In this document: positions 8,471 to 18,284 of the stretch, piece after piece | Position numbering within the stretch: position 1 is the first letter of the stretch | Layout of the letters: every line of letters begins with the position of its first letter | From: Achromobacter sp. MFA1 R4 | Lineage (GTDB): Bacteria > Pseudomonadota > Gammaproteobacteria > Burkholderiales > Burkholderiaceae_B | NCBI RefSeq assembly: GCF_900156745.1 | Contig: NZ_LT707065.1 | Coordinates: 1,116,001 to 1,180,000 of the forward strand | Length of the DNA stretch: 64,000 nucleotides | Direction: 5' to 3' | Notes under the pieces: model-generated | Told to the model about the DNA's origin: nothing | The model's database searches: none | Seen by the model: the letters and a program-made list of their open reading frames with translations, nothing else | Position numbers and translations under genes: made by a program

Positions 8471-9889
8471 CTATGCCGCGCCCGCATTGCGCATGAAGCG
8501 CCAGAGCGCGGGCGCCGCCGAATACGCCACATTGAAGCGCACCCACGGCGTGTCGGCCTCGTCGGCCTCGAAGTAGGACCCGGGCGCCAGCCAGATCCCG
8601 TCCTTGAGCGCCAGCTCCGCCAGGCCGTTGGCGCCGCGTTCGCGCCACTGCCCCGCCACCTTGGCCCACAGGAACAGCCCGCCCTGCGGCCGTCCATGGA
8701 TCTCGAAGCCATGCTGGCGCATCTGTTCGGCCACTTCCGTGTGCGCCTGCGCCAGCCGCTCGCGGGTGCGCGCGATGTGCGCGCGGTACCGGCCTTCGCG
8801 GATCACCTGGTGCACGATGCGTTCCATGATCTCGGGGGTGGTCAGGCCGACCGCCATCTTGGTGCGCGCGATGTCACGGACCAGGTCGCGGTGCGCCACC
8901 ACATAGCCCACCCGCACGGACGGGCTGATGACCTTGGAGTAGCCGCCCAGGTAGACGACCCGGCGCGCGCCGTCCAGCGCCGCCAGCATCGGCGTCACGC
9001 CCGGCGCCAGTTCGCGCGAGATGTCGTCTTCCACCACCCACAGCCCGTGACGCTCGGCCGCCTGCAGGATCCGGAACGCATTGGGCATGCTGATGCTCGC
9101 CCCCGAGGGATTCTGCAGCGCGGTATTGATGAAGAGCGCGCGCGGCCGGTGCTGGGCCGCCACGCGCTCGAGCGCGTCGCAATCCAGGCCGTCGATGCTG
9201 CGCGGCACCGCGATGACGCGCAGGCCCGCCAGGCGCAACAACTGCAGCAGGTTGGCATAGGCAGGCTGCTCGACGACGACCGTGTCGCCGGGCCGCAGCA
9301 AGGTGCGGATCACCGTGTCCAGGCCATGCGTGACGCCCTGCGTCAGCAGCACCTGCGACACCTCGACCTCCATGCCCTGCGCGCTCAGGCTGGCGGCGAT
9401 GGTCTCGCGCAGCGGCGCGTAGCCATACGGATGGCCGTAGTTGGCGATGCGCATCGCCGGCACGCGCCCCATGTGGCGCAGCGCCATGTGCAGCCCTTCC
9501 TCGTTCAGCCACTCGCCCGGCAGCCAGCCGCAGCCCGACTTGATGGGGATGGAATGGTCCGCGAAGATGTCCGACAGCAGCCACCCGGCATTCAGCCGGG
9601 GCGGCTCCCAGGACAGGGGTTCGGCGCGCCGCGCCGGCGCGTCCGGCGAGGCCACCCGGTAGCCCGCGCCGGGGCGGGCGGCCAGCCAGCCCTGCGACAC
9701 CAGTCGGCTGTAGGCGCTGGCCACCGTGAAGGTGCTGACACCATGCTGGCGCGCAAACTCGCGGACCGAGGGTAGGGACATACCCGGACGCAGGGTCTGC
9801 GCCTCCACGGCGCGCAGGATGGCGGCGACCAACTGCTCGACGAGGGTGGGCGCGGCCCCGCGACCGCGGATGGGATGGAAGTCGATCAC
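8471..9889 (-). CDS. MocR/PdxR-type GntR regulator with an aminotransferase-like domain
   Basis: A 472-residue regulator with a GntR winged helix (about 15-80; SLPSVREFARQHGVSTFTVASAYSRL) fused to a fold-type I aminotransferase-like domain (about 110-470). The PLP-binding lysine is Lys319 in YLGGYSKVISPSVRVGY, and ALQNPSGA and EDDISREL fit the cofactor pocket. Such regulators sense PLP or its amino-acid aldimines. It starts at GTG 9889 and is divergent from the aminotransferase-dehydrogenase pair. The 158-bp gap holds two palindromic boxes, so it most likely controls beta-alanine or omega-amino-acid catabolism; that is inferred from position. Confidence 0.9.
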   Translation of the reverse strand: MIDFHPIRGRGAAPTLVEQLVAAILRAVEAQTLRPGMSLPSVREFARQHGVSTFTVASAYSRLVSQGWLAARPGAGYRVASPDAPARRAEPLSWEPPRLNAGWLLSDIFADHSIPIKSGCGWLPGEWLNEEGLHMALRHMGRVPAMRIANYGHPYGYAPLRETIAASLSAQGMEVEVSQVLLTQGVTHGLDTVIRTLLRPGDTVVVEQPAYANLLQLLRLAGLRVIAVPRSIDGLDCDALERVAAQHRPRALFINTALQNPSGASISMPNAFRILQAAERHGLWVVEDDISRELAPGVTPMLAALDGARRVVYLGGYSKVISPSVRVGYVVAHRDLVRDIARTKMAVGLTTPEIMERIVHQVIREGRYRAHIARTRERLAQAHTEVAEQMRQHGFEIHGRPQGGLFLWAKVAGQWRERGANGLAELALKDGIWLAPGSYFEADEADTPWVRFNVAYSAAPALWRFMRNAGAA

Positions 9890-9893
9890 GGAC

Positions 9894-9930
9894 TAACTGT
9901 ACAGTTGTGGTGCTCGTAACTATACAGTTA
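9894..9930. promoter_or_regulatory. Paired palindromic operator for the MocR-type regulator
   Basis: Two near-identical boxes occur in the divergent promoter region: AACTGTACAGTT (9895-9906, a perfect palindrome) and TAACTATACAGTTA (9917-9930, one asymmetric position). Their centres are 23 bp apart. As direct repeats they read ACTGTACAGTT and ACTATACAGTT. Repeated boxes of this sort, about two helical turns apart, are typical of MocR regulators. The first box lies within 20 bp of the regulator's start codon, which suggests autoregulation. Confidence 0.75.
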
Positions 9931-10047
9931 GCGCCAAATGCGCGGATTGTATATTTTCATTCGCGGCGGGACGTTCCAGAATCGTCCGAATCCCGCTGCC
10001 TGCGCGCGTTTCGCGGCGGCCGCGGTTGTCCCTCTTCCGGAGTCACC

Positions 10048-11373
10048 ATGAACGCCCCCGCCCAGTTGCCCGACCTGTCCCATCTCTGGATGCCTTTCAC
10101 GGCCAACAAGCAGTTCAAGGCCCAGCCGCGCATGCTGGCCAAGGCCAAAGGCATGTACTACACGTCCACCGACGGGCGCCAGATCCTGGACGGCACGGCC
10201 GGCCTGTGGTGCGTGAACGCCGGGCACGGCCGCGAGGAAATCGTCGAGGCGATCGCCCGCCAGGCCGGCGTCATGGATTACGCGCCGGGCTTCCAGCTTG
10301 GCCACCCGCTCGCCTTCGAGGCCGCCACCGCCGTCGCGGGCCTGATGCCGCAGGGCCTGGACCGCGTGTTCTTCACGAACTCCGGCTCCGAATCCGTGGA
10401 CACCACGCTGAAGATCGCCCTGGCCTACCACCGCGCGCGCGGCGAAGGCCAGCGCACCCGGCTGATCGGGCGCGAGCGCGGCTATCACGGCGTGGGTTTC
10501 GGCGGCATCTCGGTGGGCGGCATTTCGGCCAACCGCAAGACCTTCTCGGGCGCCTTGCTGCCCGCCGTGGACCACCTGCCCCACACCCATAACCTGGAAC
10601 ACAACGCCTACTCGAAGGGCCAGCCCGCCTGGGGCGCCCACCTGGCCGACGAGCTGGAACGCATCATCGCCCTGCACGACCCCTCGACCATCGCCGCCGT
10701 GATCGTCGAGCCCATGGCCGGCTCCACGGGTGTGCTGATCCCGCCCAAGGGCTACCTCGAGAAGCTGCGCGAAATCACCGCCAAGCACGGCATCCTGCTG
10801 ATTTTCGATGAGGTCATCACCGCCTACGGCCGCCTGGGCGCCGCCACGGCTTCCGAGTTCTTCGGCGTGACGCCGGACATCATCGCCATGGCCAAGGGCG
10901 TGAGCAACGCCGCCGTCCCGGCCGGCGCGGTCGCGGTCAAGCGCGAAGTCCACGACGCCATCGTCAACGGACCGGCGGGCGGCATCGAGTTCTTCCATGG
11001 CTATACCTATTCGGCGCACCCCCTGGCGGCCGCCGCCATCCTGGCCACCCTGGACATCTATCGCCGCGAAGACCTGTTCGGCCGCGCGCGCAAGCTGTCC
11101 GGCGCTTTCCAGGACGCGGCCCACGGCCTGAAGGGCGCGCCGCACGTCATCGACGTGCGCAACCTGGGCCTGGTGTCCGGCATTGAACTGGCCCCGCGCG
11201 AGGGCGCCCCCGGCGCGCGCGCCGCCGAAGTCTTCCAGCGCTGCTTCGACAGCGGCCTGATGGTGCGCTATACCGGCGATATCATCGCCGTCTCGCCCCC
11301 GCTCATCATCGACGAAGCCCAGATCGGCCAGATCTTCGAGCAGATCGGCAAGATCCTGAAAGAGGTTGCCTGA
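10048..11373 (+). CDS. bauA: Omega-amino acid (beta-alanine):pyruvate aminotransferase
   Basis: A class III PLP-dependent aminotransferase that moves the amino group of beta-alanine or a similar omega-amino acid to pyruvate, giving malonate semialdehyde and alanine. The ATG chosen gives 441 residues with the hallmark start LSHLWMPFTANKQFK; GGAG lies just upstream. The cofactor residues are visible: Asp254 in LIFDEVITAYGR and Lys283 in IAMAKGVSNA. The following gene, an MmsA-type dehydrogenase, would convert the product aldehyde to acetyl-CoA, which supports the beta-alanine assignment. The symbol follows the Pseudomonas pathway and is less certain than the family. Confidence 0.9.
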   Translation: MNAPAQLPDLSHLWMPFTANKQFKAQPRMLAKAKGMYYTSTDGRQILDGTAGLWCVNAGHGREEIVEAIARQAGVMDYAPGFQLGHPLAFEAATAVAGLMPQGLDRVFFTNSGSESVDTTLKIALAYHRARGEGQRTRLIGRERGYHGVGFGGISVGGISANRKTFSGALLPAVDHLPHTHNLEHNAYSKGQPAWGAHLADELERIIALHDPSTIAAVIVEPMAGSTGVLIPPKGYLEKLREITAKHGILLIFDEVITAYGRLGAATASEFFGVTPDIIAMAKGVSNAAVPAGAVAVKREVHDAIVNGPAGGIEFFHGYTYSAHPLAAAAILATLDIYRREDLFGRARKLSGAFQDAAHGLKGAPHVIDVRNLGLVSGIELAPREGAPGARAAEVFQRCFDSGLMVRYTGDIIAVSPPLIIDEAQIGQIFEQIGKILKEVA

Positions 11374-11479
11374 GTATTCCCCAGCCGCGCGCCCGCCCAG
11401 GGCGCCAGTTCCGCAGACGGGCGGCCCGCGCGGCCGCCCACCGCATTCTTGACGAATTCCCGCACCGAGCCTTACACCC

Positions 11480-12973
11480 ATGAAGAAGATTTCCCATTTC
11501 ATCAACGGCCAACCCTACGAGGGCGGCAGCAGCCGCTACGCCGACGGCTTCAATCCGGCCACCGGCGAGATCTGCTCGGCGATCCCCCTGGCCTCCAACG
11601 ACGACGTGGCGCTGGCCGTGGCCGCCGCCAAGGCGGCCTTCCCCGCCTGGTCCGAGACGCCGGCGCTCAAGCGCGCCCGCATCCTCTTCAACTTCAAGGC
11701 GCTGCTGGACAAGCACCAGGACGAACTGGCCGAGCTGATCACCCGTGAACACGGCAAGGTGTTTTCGGACGCCAAGGGCGAAGTGATGCGCGGCATCGAG
11801 ATCGTCGAATTCGCCTGCGGCATTCCGCAACTGCTCAAGGGCCAGTATTCCGACCAGATCGGCGGCGGCATCGACAACTGGAGCATGCGCCAGGCGCTGG
11901 GCGTGGTGGCCGGCATCACGCCGTTCAACTTTCCGATGATGGTGCCGTGCTGGATGTTCCCCGTTGCCATCGCCTGCGGCAACACCTTTGTCCTCAAGCC
12001 GTCCGAACGCGATCCCTCCGCCTCCGTGCGCCTGGCCGAACTGCTGGCCGAAGCGGGCCTGCCCGCCGGCGTCTTCAACGTGGTGCATGGCGACAAGCTC
12101 GCCGTGGACGCGCTGATTTCGCACCCTGACGTCGAGGCGTTGTCCTTCGTCGGTTCCACGCCCATCGCAGAGTACATCTACGCTGAAGGCACCAAGCGCG
12201 GCAAGCGCGTGCAGGCGCTGGGCGGCGCCAAGAACCATCTCGTGGTCATGCCCGACGCCGACCTGGACCAGGTGACCGACGCGCTGATGGGCGCGGCCTA
12301 CGGTTCCGCGGGCGAACGCTGCATGGCCATCTCGGTGGCCGTGGCGGTGGGCGACGTGGCCGACAAGGTCGTCGAACGCCTCACGCCGCGCGTCAAGGCG
12401 CTGGTGGTCAAGGACGGCATGCAGGCCGACGCCGAAATGGGCCCGCTGGTGACCGCGCAGCACCGCAAGAAGGTGATGGGCTACATCGAGGACGGCATCG
12501 CCAGCGGCGCCGACCTGGTGGTCGATGGCCGCGACCTGACGGTGCCCGGCAACGAGAAGGGCTTCTTCCTGGGCGGCACGCTGTTCGACAACGTGAAGCC
12601 CGCCATGAACATCTACCGCGAAGAGATCTTCGGACCGGTGCTGTGCATCGTGCGCGTGCCGGACTTCGCCAGCGCGGTGGAGCTGATCAATGCGCATGAG
12701 TTCGGCAACGGCGTCGCATGCTTCACCTCCGACGGCGGCGTGGCGCGCGCCTTCGCCCGCCAGATCAAGGTGGGCATGGTAGGCATCAACGTGCCCATCC
12801 CCGTGCCCATGGCCTGGCATTCGTTCGGCGGCTGGAAGCGCTCGCTGTTCGGCGACCACCACGCGTATGGCGAGGAAGGCATCCGCTTCTATTCCCGCTA
12901 CAAGAGCGTGATGCAGCGCTGGCCGGACAGCATCGCCAAGGGCGCCGAATTCACGATGCCTGTGGCCCGGTAG
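11480..12973 (+). CDS. mmsA: CoA-acylating methylmalonate/malonate-semialdehyde dehydrogenase
   Basis: It oxidises malonate semialdehyde or methylmalonate semialdehyde with NAD and CoA, releasing CO2 and acetyl- or propionyl-CoA. The 497-residue protein has the aldehyde-dehydrogenase fold with nucleophile Cys281 in SAGERCMAI. It has ALGGAKNH where hydrolytic aldehyde dehydrogenases carry the general-base Glu; that substitution is the MmsA hallmark and fits the CoA-dependent reaction. It starts 106 bp after the aminotransferase and is probably cotranscribed with it under the MocR regulator. Confidence 0.95.
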   Translation: MKKISHFINGQPYEGGSSRYADGFNPATGEICSAIPLASNDDVALAVAAAKAAFPAWSETPALKRARILFNFKALLDKHQDELAELITREHGKVFSDAKGEVMRGIEIVEFACGIPQLLKGQYSDQIGGGIDNWSMRQALGVVAGITPFNFPMMVPCWMFPVAIACGNTFVLKPSERDPSASVRLAELLAEAGLPAGVFNVVHGDKLAVDALISHPDVEALSFVGSTPIAEYIYAEGTKRGKRVQALGGAKNHLVVMPDADLDQVTDALMGAAYGSAGERCMAISVAVAVGDVADKVVERLTPRVKALVVKDGMQADAEMGPLVTAQHRKKVMGYIEDGIASGADLVVDGRDLTVPGNEKGFFLGGTLFDNVKPAMNIYREEIFGPVLCIVRVPDFASAVELINAHEFGNGVACFTSDGGVARAFARQIKVGMVGINVPIPVPMAWHSFGGWKRSLFGDHHAYGEEGIRFYSRYKSVMQRWPDSIAKGAEFTMPVAR

Positions 12974-13050
12974 GCCCCCCCCCGAAGCGCTGCCGCGCTT
13001 CCCCCCCAGGGGGGCGTCGCAGCGGACCGGCGGAGCCCGGATCCGCGCGA
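12974..13050. repeat. GC-rich palindromic intergenic repeat
   Basis: Directly after the mmsA stop there is a run of hairpin-forming pieces: GAAGCGC/GCGCTTC with loop TGCC (12984-13001), a C-run/G-run pair (about 13001-13014), and an arm around GCGGA/TCCGC (about 13022-13046). The composite resembles dispersed palindromic intergenic elements I associate with Achromobacter and Bordetella chromosomes. That identification is from memory and not tested. It may also act as a 3' end structure for the mmsA mRNA. Confidence 0.5.
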
Positions 13051-13190
13051 CTGCGCTTTGGGACACCGTCACGGGTTAGGGGCGCTTAGCCTATCGCGCG
13101 ATTCCATGGACGGGAGCGTCCGTGAAATTCTGACACTGGCGCGGCGTTTCGCCGCGCCATCCGAATATCTGTACGACAAGGGGAAACCTG

Positions 13191-14702
13191 ATGCGCATCG
13201 GGATCGGCGGCTTTCAGCATGAGACCAATACGTTCGCGCCGTCGCGCGCGGCGTGGGAGGATTTTGCGGACAAGGGCGGGGGGTGGCCGAAGCTGGTCAG
13301 CGGGCCCGCAATGTTCGAGGCAGTGGCGGGGGCGAACATTCCGGTGGCGGGCTTCATCGAGGCCATGGGGCAGCATGCGCTGATCCCCACGACGTGGGCC
13401 GCCGCGAGTCCCTCCGGCCACGTTACCCGCGATGCGTTCGAACGCATCAGCGCAATGATCCTGCAAGGCCTGTCGCAGGCGCTGCCGCTGGACGGCGTCT
13501 ACCTGGATCTGCACGGCGCCATGGTCACCGAGCACCTGGACGACGGCGAAGGAGAGCTCCTCAAACGCGTGCGCGAACTGGTCGGTCCGGACGTGCCAGT
13601 CGTGGCCAGCCTGGACCTGCACGCCAACGTGACCCGCGCCATGGTGCGCCATGCCGACGCGCTGGTCTGCTATCGCACCTATCCCCACATCGACATGGCC
13701 GAGACCGGGCAGCGCGCCGCCGGCCTGCTGGCGCAGCGCCTTGCCGGCGTGCCGCGCCACTACGTGGCCCTGCGCAGCCTGCCCTTCCTGATTTCCCTGT
13801 GCTGGCAGTCCACCGATATCGAACCGGCGCGCAGCCTGTACCAGCGGGTGGGCGACATGGAAGCGCGCGGCGCGGCAAGCGTGTCTTTTGCGACCGGTTT
13901 TCCGGCCGCGGACTTTCCCGAATGCGCGCCCACGGTCTGGGCCTACGGCGCCACGCAGGCTGACGCCGACGCCGCCGCCGACGAGATGGCGCGCGCGGTG
14001 CTCAATGCGGAGCAGGACTTCGGCGGCAGGCTCTACACGCCGGACGAAGCCGTGCAGGAAGCGCTGCGGCTCGCCCGCGGCGCCAACAAGCCGGTGGTGA
14101 TTGCCGACGCGCAGGACAACCCCGGCGCGGGCGGCAGTTCCGACACCACCGGCCTGCTGCGCGCGCTGATCCGCCACGACGCGCGCGATACCGCCATCGG
14201 CCTGATCGTGGACCCGGCCGCCGCGCTGGCCGCGCACCGCGCCGGCGAAGGCAACACGCTGCGGATTGCACTGGGTGGACATTCGGGTATTCCCGACGAC
14301 GCTCCCCTGGACGCCGAATTCATCGTCGAAAAAACGTCCGACGGACGCTTCGATACGCATGGCGCGTTCTATCGCGGCTTTCACATGGACCTGGGCGCCA
14401 GCGCCTGCCTGCGCATCGGCGGCGTACGCATCATCGTCGCCTCCAACAAGGTGCAGATGGCCGACCAGGAAATGTTCCGCTTCGCGGGCGTGGAACCCAC
14501 GCGCGCGGCGATCCTGGTGGTCAAGAGTTCGGCGCATTTTCGCGCCGATTTCACCGCCATCGCGCACACGATCCTGGTCTGCGCCGCCCCCGGCTCCATG
14601 CTGATGGATGCGGCAAAACAACCATGGACACGGTTGCGTCCCGGTATCAGAATGGCGCCTTGCGGACCGGTATTCGACGGCCGGGCCGCAGCGACAGCCT
14701 GA
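13191..14702 (+). CDS. M81-family (MlrC-like) metallopeptidase, first copy
   Basis: A predicted zinc enzyme of the M81 family, whose founding member MlrC cleaves linearised microcystin fragments. It is 503 residues with no signal peptide, so cytoplasmic. Family motifs: GGFQHETNTFAPS near the N-terminus, LDLHGAMVTEH (about 104-114), SLDLHANVTRAM (about 138-149) and QDNPGAGGSSDTTG in the middle; the Asp and His residues of the LDLHG and LDLHAN motifs are the probable metal ligands. It is the first gene of a plus-strand cluster followed by a peptide-type ABC importer, an amidase and a second M81 enzyme. It probably cleaves the imported compound; the substrate is unknown. Confidence 0.88.
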   Translation: MRIGIGGFQHETNTFAPSRAAWEDFADKGGGWPKLVSGPAMFEAVAGANIPVAGFIEAMGQHALIPTTWAAASPSGHVTRDAFERISAMILQGLSQALPLDGVYLDLHGAMVTEHLDDGEGELLKRVRELVGPDVPVVASLDLHANVTRAMVRHADALVCYRTYPHIDMAETGQRAAGLLAQRLAGVPRHYVALRSLPFLISLCWQSTDIEPARSLYQRVGDMEARGAASVSFATGFPAADFPECAPTVWAYGATQADADAAADEMARAVLNAEQDFGGRLYTPDEAVQEALRLARGANKPVVIADAQDNPGAGGSSDTTGLLRALIRHDARDTAIGLIVDPAAALAAHRAGEGNTLRIALGGHSGIPDDAPLDAEFIVEKTSDGRFDTHGAFYRGFHMDLGASACLRIGGVRIIVASNKVQMADQEMFRFAGVEPTRAAILVVKSSAHFRADFTAIAHTILVCAAPGSMLMDAAKQPWTRLRPGIRMAPCGPVFDGRAAATA

Positions 14703-14783
14703 CCCTCGCGCGCCGCCGTTGCGCGGCGCGTCAACGACGTAGCGGCCCATCGCGCCGCTCACTACGCTTCAAGGGGAAATTAC

Positions 14784-16349
14784 ATGCTCAAGTTTGTCCG
14801 AGCGGCCGCATTGGCCGGCGTCACTCTCGCGATGGCTCACGGCGCCTACGCCGAGACCGTCATCAAGACGGTGATGCACTCGCCTCTGCGCCTGACCGAT
14901 CCGCACGCCACCACCGCCTACATCACGACGTGGCACGGCTACATGATCTACGACACCTTGCTGGCCACCGATGCCGACAACAAGGTGCAGCCGCAGATGC
15001 TTGAGAAGTGGGAGGTCTCGCCCGACGGCAAGACCTACACCATGACGCTGCGCCCCGGCCAGAAGTGGCACGACGGCCAGCCGGTGACGGCCGAGGACTG
15101 CGTCGCGTCGATCAAGCGCTGGGCCGCGGGCGACGGCATGGGCCGCACCCTGCTCAAGTTCACCGACAAGATCGAAGTCATCGACGACAAGAGCTTTCGC
15201 ATCGTCATGAAGGAACCCACGGACCTGGCGCTGCGCGCCCTGTCCAAGCCCACCGGCACCGCGCCGTTCATGATGCCCAAGCGCATCGCAGAACAGCCCA
15301 TCGGCAAGCCCATCACCGACATGACCGGTTCGGGTCCGTTCAAGATCGCCGAATTCAAGCCGGGCGTGAAGACCGTCTACGTCAAGAACACCGACTACGT
15401 GCCGCGCAAGGAACCCGTCAGCGGCCTGGCCGGCGGCAAGGTCGTCAACGTGGACAAGGTCGAGTGGGACGTCATGCCCGACGCGCTGACCACCGCCAAC
15501 GCGCTGCTCGGCGGCGAGATCGACTTCGTCGAGCAGTTCCCGTATGACCTGTTGCCGATGATCGAAGGCAACAAGGATCTGAAGGAAGAGTCGCTCAGCC
15601 CGGTCGGCTACTTCACGATGTACCGCTTCAACTTCAAGTACCCGCCCTTCGACAACAAGAAGATCCGCCAGGCCGCCATGTACGCGATCGGCCAGGAAGA
15701 CGTGATGAAGGCGCTGGTCGGCAATCCCAAGTACTGGAAGACCTGCGCTTCGCTGTGGGGCTGCGGCACGCCGCTGGAAAGCGATATCGGCAAGGAAATG
15801 GTCGTTCCGTCGAACATCGAGAAGGCCAAGGCGCTGCTCAAGGAAGCGGGCTACGACAACACGCCCATCCTGGTCATGCACGCCACCGACGTCGGCACGC
15901 TGTCGGCGCAACCGGTCGTGATGGCCGCGGCGCTGCGCAAGGCCGGCTTCAACGTCAACCTGGCGGCGATGGACTGGCAGAGCGTGGCCACCCGCCGCGC
16001 CTCGAAGGCCGCGCCCGCCGAAGGCGGCTGGAACGTCCACAACACCAACTGGTACGCCACCGACGTGATGGATCCGGTGCGCTCGGCCCCGGCCGCGGCC
16101 AACGGCGACAACGCCTGGTTCGGCTGGCCCGACTTCCCGCAGATCGAAGAACTGCGCACGAAGATGGCGCTCACCGCCGACCCGGCCGAACAGAAGAAGA
16201 TCGCCGACGAAGTGCAGCGCATCGGCATCGACGAAGGCCTGTACGTGCCGCTGGGCCAGATGTCCGTGCCCACCGTCTATTCGACCAAGCTGTCGGGCCT
16301 GGTGCACGCGCCGGTCTTTGCATTCTGGAACGTCAAAAAGGCCCCTTGA
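14784..16349 (+). CDS. Peptide-type ABC transporter substrate-binding protein (SBP_bac_5)
   Basis: A periplasmic solute-binding protein of the DppA/OppA family, 521 residues. A Sec signal peptide MLKFVRAAALAGVTLAMAHG-AYA precedes ETVIKT, with cleavage expected after AYA. Internal family features include PDGKTYTMTLRPGQKWHDGQ and KIRQAAMYAIGQEDVM. It should capture an oligopeptide, amide or other nitrogenous ligand for the two permeases that follow. A 6-bp hairpin with the stop codon in its loop (16341-16355) may separate its highly expressed message from the permease part. Confidence 0.95.
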   Translation: MLKFVRAAALAGVTLAMAHGAYAETVIKTVMHSPLRLTDPHATTAYITTWHGYMIYDTLLATDADNKVQPQMLEKWEVSPDGKTYTMTLRPGQKWHDGQPVTAEDCVASIKRWAAGDGMGRTLLKFTDKIEVIDDKSFRIVMKEPTDLALRALSKPTGTAPFMMPKRIAEQPIGKPITDMTGSGPFKIAEFKPGVKTVYVKNTDYVPRKEPVSGLAGGKVVNVDKVEWDVMPDALTTANALLGGEIDFVEQFPYDLLPMIEGNKDLKEESLSPVGYFTMYRFNFKYPPFDNKKIRQAAMYAIGQEDVMKALVGNPKYWKTCASLWGCGTPLESDIGKEMVVPSNIEKAKALLKEAGYDNTPILVMHATDVGTLSAQPVVMAAALRKAGFNVNLAAMDWQSVATRRASKAAPAEGGWNVHNTNWYATDVMDPVRSAPAAANGDNAWFGWPDFPQIEELRTKMALTADPAEQKKIADEVQRIGIDEGLYVPLGQMSVPTVYSTKLSGLVHAPVFAFWNVKKAP

Positions 16350-16355
16350 AGGGGC
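16341..16355 (+). other. Hairpin enclosing the stop codon of the substrate-binding protein
   Basis: GCCCCT (16341-16346) pairs with AGGGGC (16350-16355); the 3-nt loop is the TGA stop codon itself. No T-run follows. Hairpins after binding-protein genes often stabilise the upstream message and lower downstream expression in ABC operons. Confidence 0.4.
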
Positions 16356-16426
16356 AGGGGCCCGCGCGCGGCTTGCGGTAGCGCGCGCGAGCCCTCTTAG
16401 ATCTCATAGAGATCAGGGGGAATTAC

Positions 16427-17368
16427 ATGCTGGCATTTGTCTCACGCCGGCTCCTCGCGACCATCCCCGTGCTGGTGATGGTCGCGGTGGTGGTCTTTGC
16501 GATATTGCGTTTCAGCCCCGGGGATCCGGCCATCATCATGGCGGGCGACGGCGCCACGCCCGAGCGTATCGTCCAGATACGGCAGACGATGGGCCTGGAC
16601 CAGCCGGTGGTCAAACAATTCTTCATCTGGGGCGGCAGGCTCCTGCAGGGCGACCTGGGCACCTCGCTCATGTCCGGCGTGCCGGTCACCAAGCTGATCG
16701 GACAGCGTCTCGAACCTTCCCTCAGCCTGGCAGTCCTGACGCTGGTGTTCACGCTGATCGTCGCCATTCCGCTGGGCGTTTTGGCCGCCTGGCGCCAGGG
16801 CAAGCTCCTGGATCGCGCGGTGATGGGCTTTTCGGTGCTGGGATTCTCGGTGCCGGTGTTCGTCACGGGCTATCTGCTGATCTGGATCTTCGCCATCAAG
16901 CTGGGCTGGTTCAACGTGCAGGGCTATACGCCGCTGGAAAAAGGTTTCTGGCCTTTCCTGCACCGGCTCATCCTGCCTTCGCTGGCGCTGTCCACCGTCT
17001 ACGTGGCGCTGATCGCCCGCATCACGCGCACCAGCGTCATCGAGGTCATGGGCGAGGATTTCATCCGCACGGCCCGCTCCAAGGGCCTGGGCGAAACCGG
17101 CGTGCTGCTCGGGCATGCGCTGCGCAATGCCGCCGTGCCCATCGCCACGGTCGTGGGCGTGGGCATCGCGCTGCTGATCAGCGGCGTCGTCGTGACGGAA
17201 TCGGTATTCAACATCCCCGGCCTCGGCCGGCTGGTGGTGGAAGCCGTGCTGGCGCGCGACTACCCGGTCATCCAGGGCCTGACGCTCTTCTTCGCGTTCG
17301 TCTACGTGTTCATCAATCTTGTTGTCGATTGCGCCTATACGGTGTTCGACCCGCGGATCAGGTACTGA
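16427..17368 (+). CDS. Peptide-type ABC transporter permease, DppB family
   Basis: An inner-membrane permease of 313 residues with about six helices. The N-terminus MLAFVSRRLLATIPVLVMVA and the coupling (EAA) loop GEDFIRTARSKGLGETGVLLGHALRNA near residues 208-234 are typical of the DppB/OppB family. It forms the channel with the next gene product, whose start lies four bases after this stop. Confidence 0.95.
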   Translation: MLAFVSRRLLATIPVLVMVAVVVFAILRFSPGDPAIIMAGDGATPERIVQIRQTMGLDQPVVKQFFIWGGRLLQGDLGTSLMSGVPVTKLIGQRLEPSLSLAVLTLVFTLIVAIPLGVLAAWRQGKLLDRAVMGFSVLGFSVPVFVTGYLLIWIFAIKLGWFNVQGYTPLEKGFWPFLHRLILPSLALSTVYVALIARITRTSVIEVMGEDFIRTARSKGLGETGVLLGHALRNAAVPIATVVGVGIALLISGVVVTESVFNIPGLGRLVVEAVLARDYPVIQGLTLFFAFVYVFINLVVDCAYTVFDPRIRY

Positions 17369-17372
17369 CACC

Positions 17373-18284
17373 ATGAGCATGCAAACGCCAACCGACGCCG
17401 CCGCGCAGGCGGCCGCCGACCTCCCCGGAGGCGGCACTCCCCATGTCACCGCCTGGCGGCAGATCCGCCAGGGGCTCAAGAGCTGGCCCGTCATGCTGGC
17501 GCTGGTGGTGCTGACGGCGATCGTCTTGATCGCCCTCTTCGCGCCGCTGCTGGGCACGGTGGACCCCACCCTCCTGAACCCGGGCGCGCGGCTCAAGCAG
17601 CCTTTCACCGATTACCTGCTGGGCACCGACGCCTTCGGCCGCGACGTGTGGTCGCGCGTGGCCTACGGCGCGCGCATCTCGCTGATCGCGGGCCTGGGCG
17701 CGGCCGTGGTCAGCGTGGTCATCGGACTGGTCATCGGCGTCATCGCCGGCTGGTTCCGGTCGCTGGACGGTCCCATCATGCGCACCATGGACGCCATCAT
17801 GGCGATTCCCGGCATCCTGCTGGCGATCGCCCTGGTGTCGGTCACCGGCGCCAGCATCACGACCGTGCTCGTGGCCATCACCATTCCGGAAATCCCGCGG
17901 GTGGTGCGCCTGGTGCGCGGGCAGATCCTGAGCGTGCGCGGCGAACCCTACGTCGAAGCCGCGCTGGCCCTGGGCACGCCGCTGCCGCTGCTGCTGTGGC
18001 GCCACATGGTGCCCAGCACGGTGGCGCCGCTGACCGTGCAGGGCACGTACGTGTTTGCGTCCGCCATGCTGACCGAGGCCATCCTGAGCTTCCTGGGCGC
18101 GGGCATCCCGCCCGAGATCGCGTCCTGGGGCAACATCATGTCCGAAGGCCGCATGTATTTCCGCATGCTGCCCGGCCTGATCCTGTTCCCCGGACTGTTC
18201 CTGTCGCTGACCGTGCTCAGCGTGAACATCCTGGGCGACGCCTTGCGCGACGCGCTGGACCCGAAAATGGTGCGCAGGATCTGA
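17373..18284 (+). CDS. Peptide-type ABC transporter permease, DppC family
   Basis: The second permease of the importer, 303 residues. After a hydrophilic N-terminal tail it shows the DppC features GTDAFGRDVWSRVAYGARISL and the coupling loop RGEPYVEAALALGTPLPLLLWRHM. The ATG at 17373 lies four bases after the dppB-like stop. Its TGA shares one base with the ATG of the ATPase gene (18284), indicating translational coupling. A longer frame upstream overlaps dppB and has no support. Confidence 0.95.
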   Translation: MSMQTPTDAAAQAAADLPGGGTPHVTAWRQIRQGLKSWPVMLALVVLTAIVLIALFAPLLGTVDPTLLNPGARLKQPFTDYLLGTDAFGRDVWSRVAYGARISLIAGLGAAVVSVVIGLVIGVIAGWFRSLDGPIMRTMDAIMAIPGILLAIALVSVTGASITTVLVAITIPEIPRVVRLVRGQILSVRGEPYVEAALALGTPLPLLLWRHMVPSTVAPLTVQGTYVFASAMLTEAILSFLGAGIPPEIASWGNIMSEGRMYFRMLPGLILFPGLFLSLTVLSVNILGDALRDALDPKMVRRI

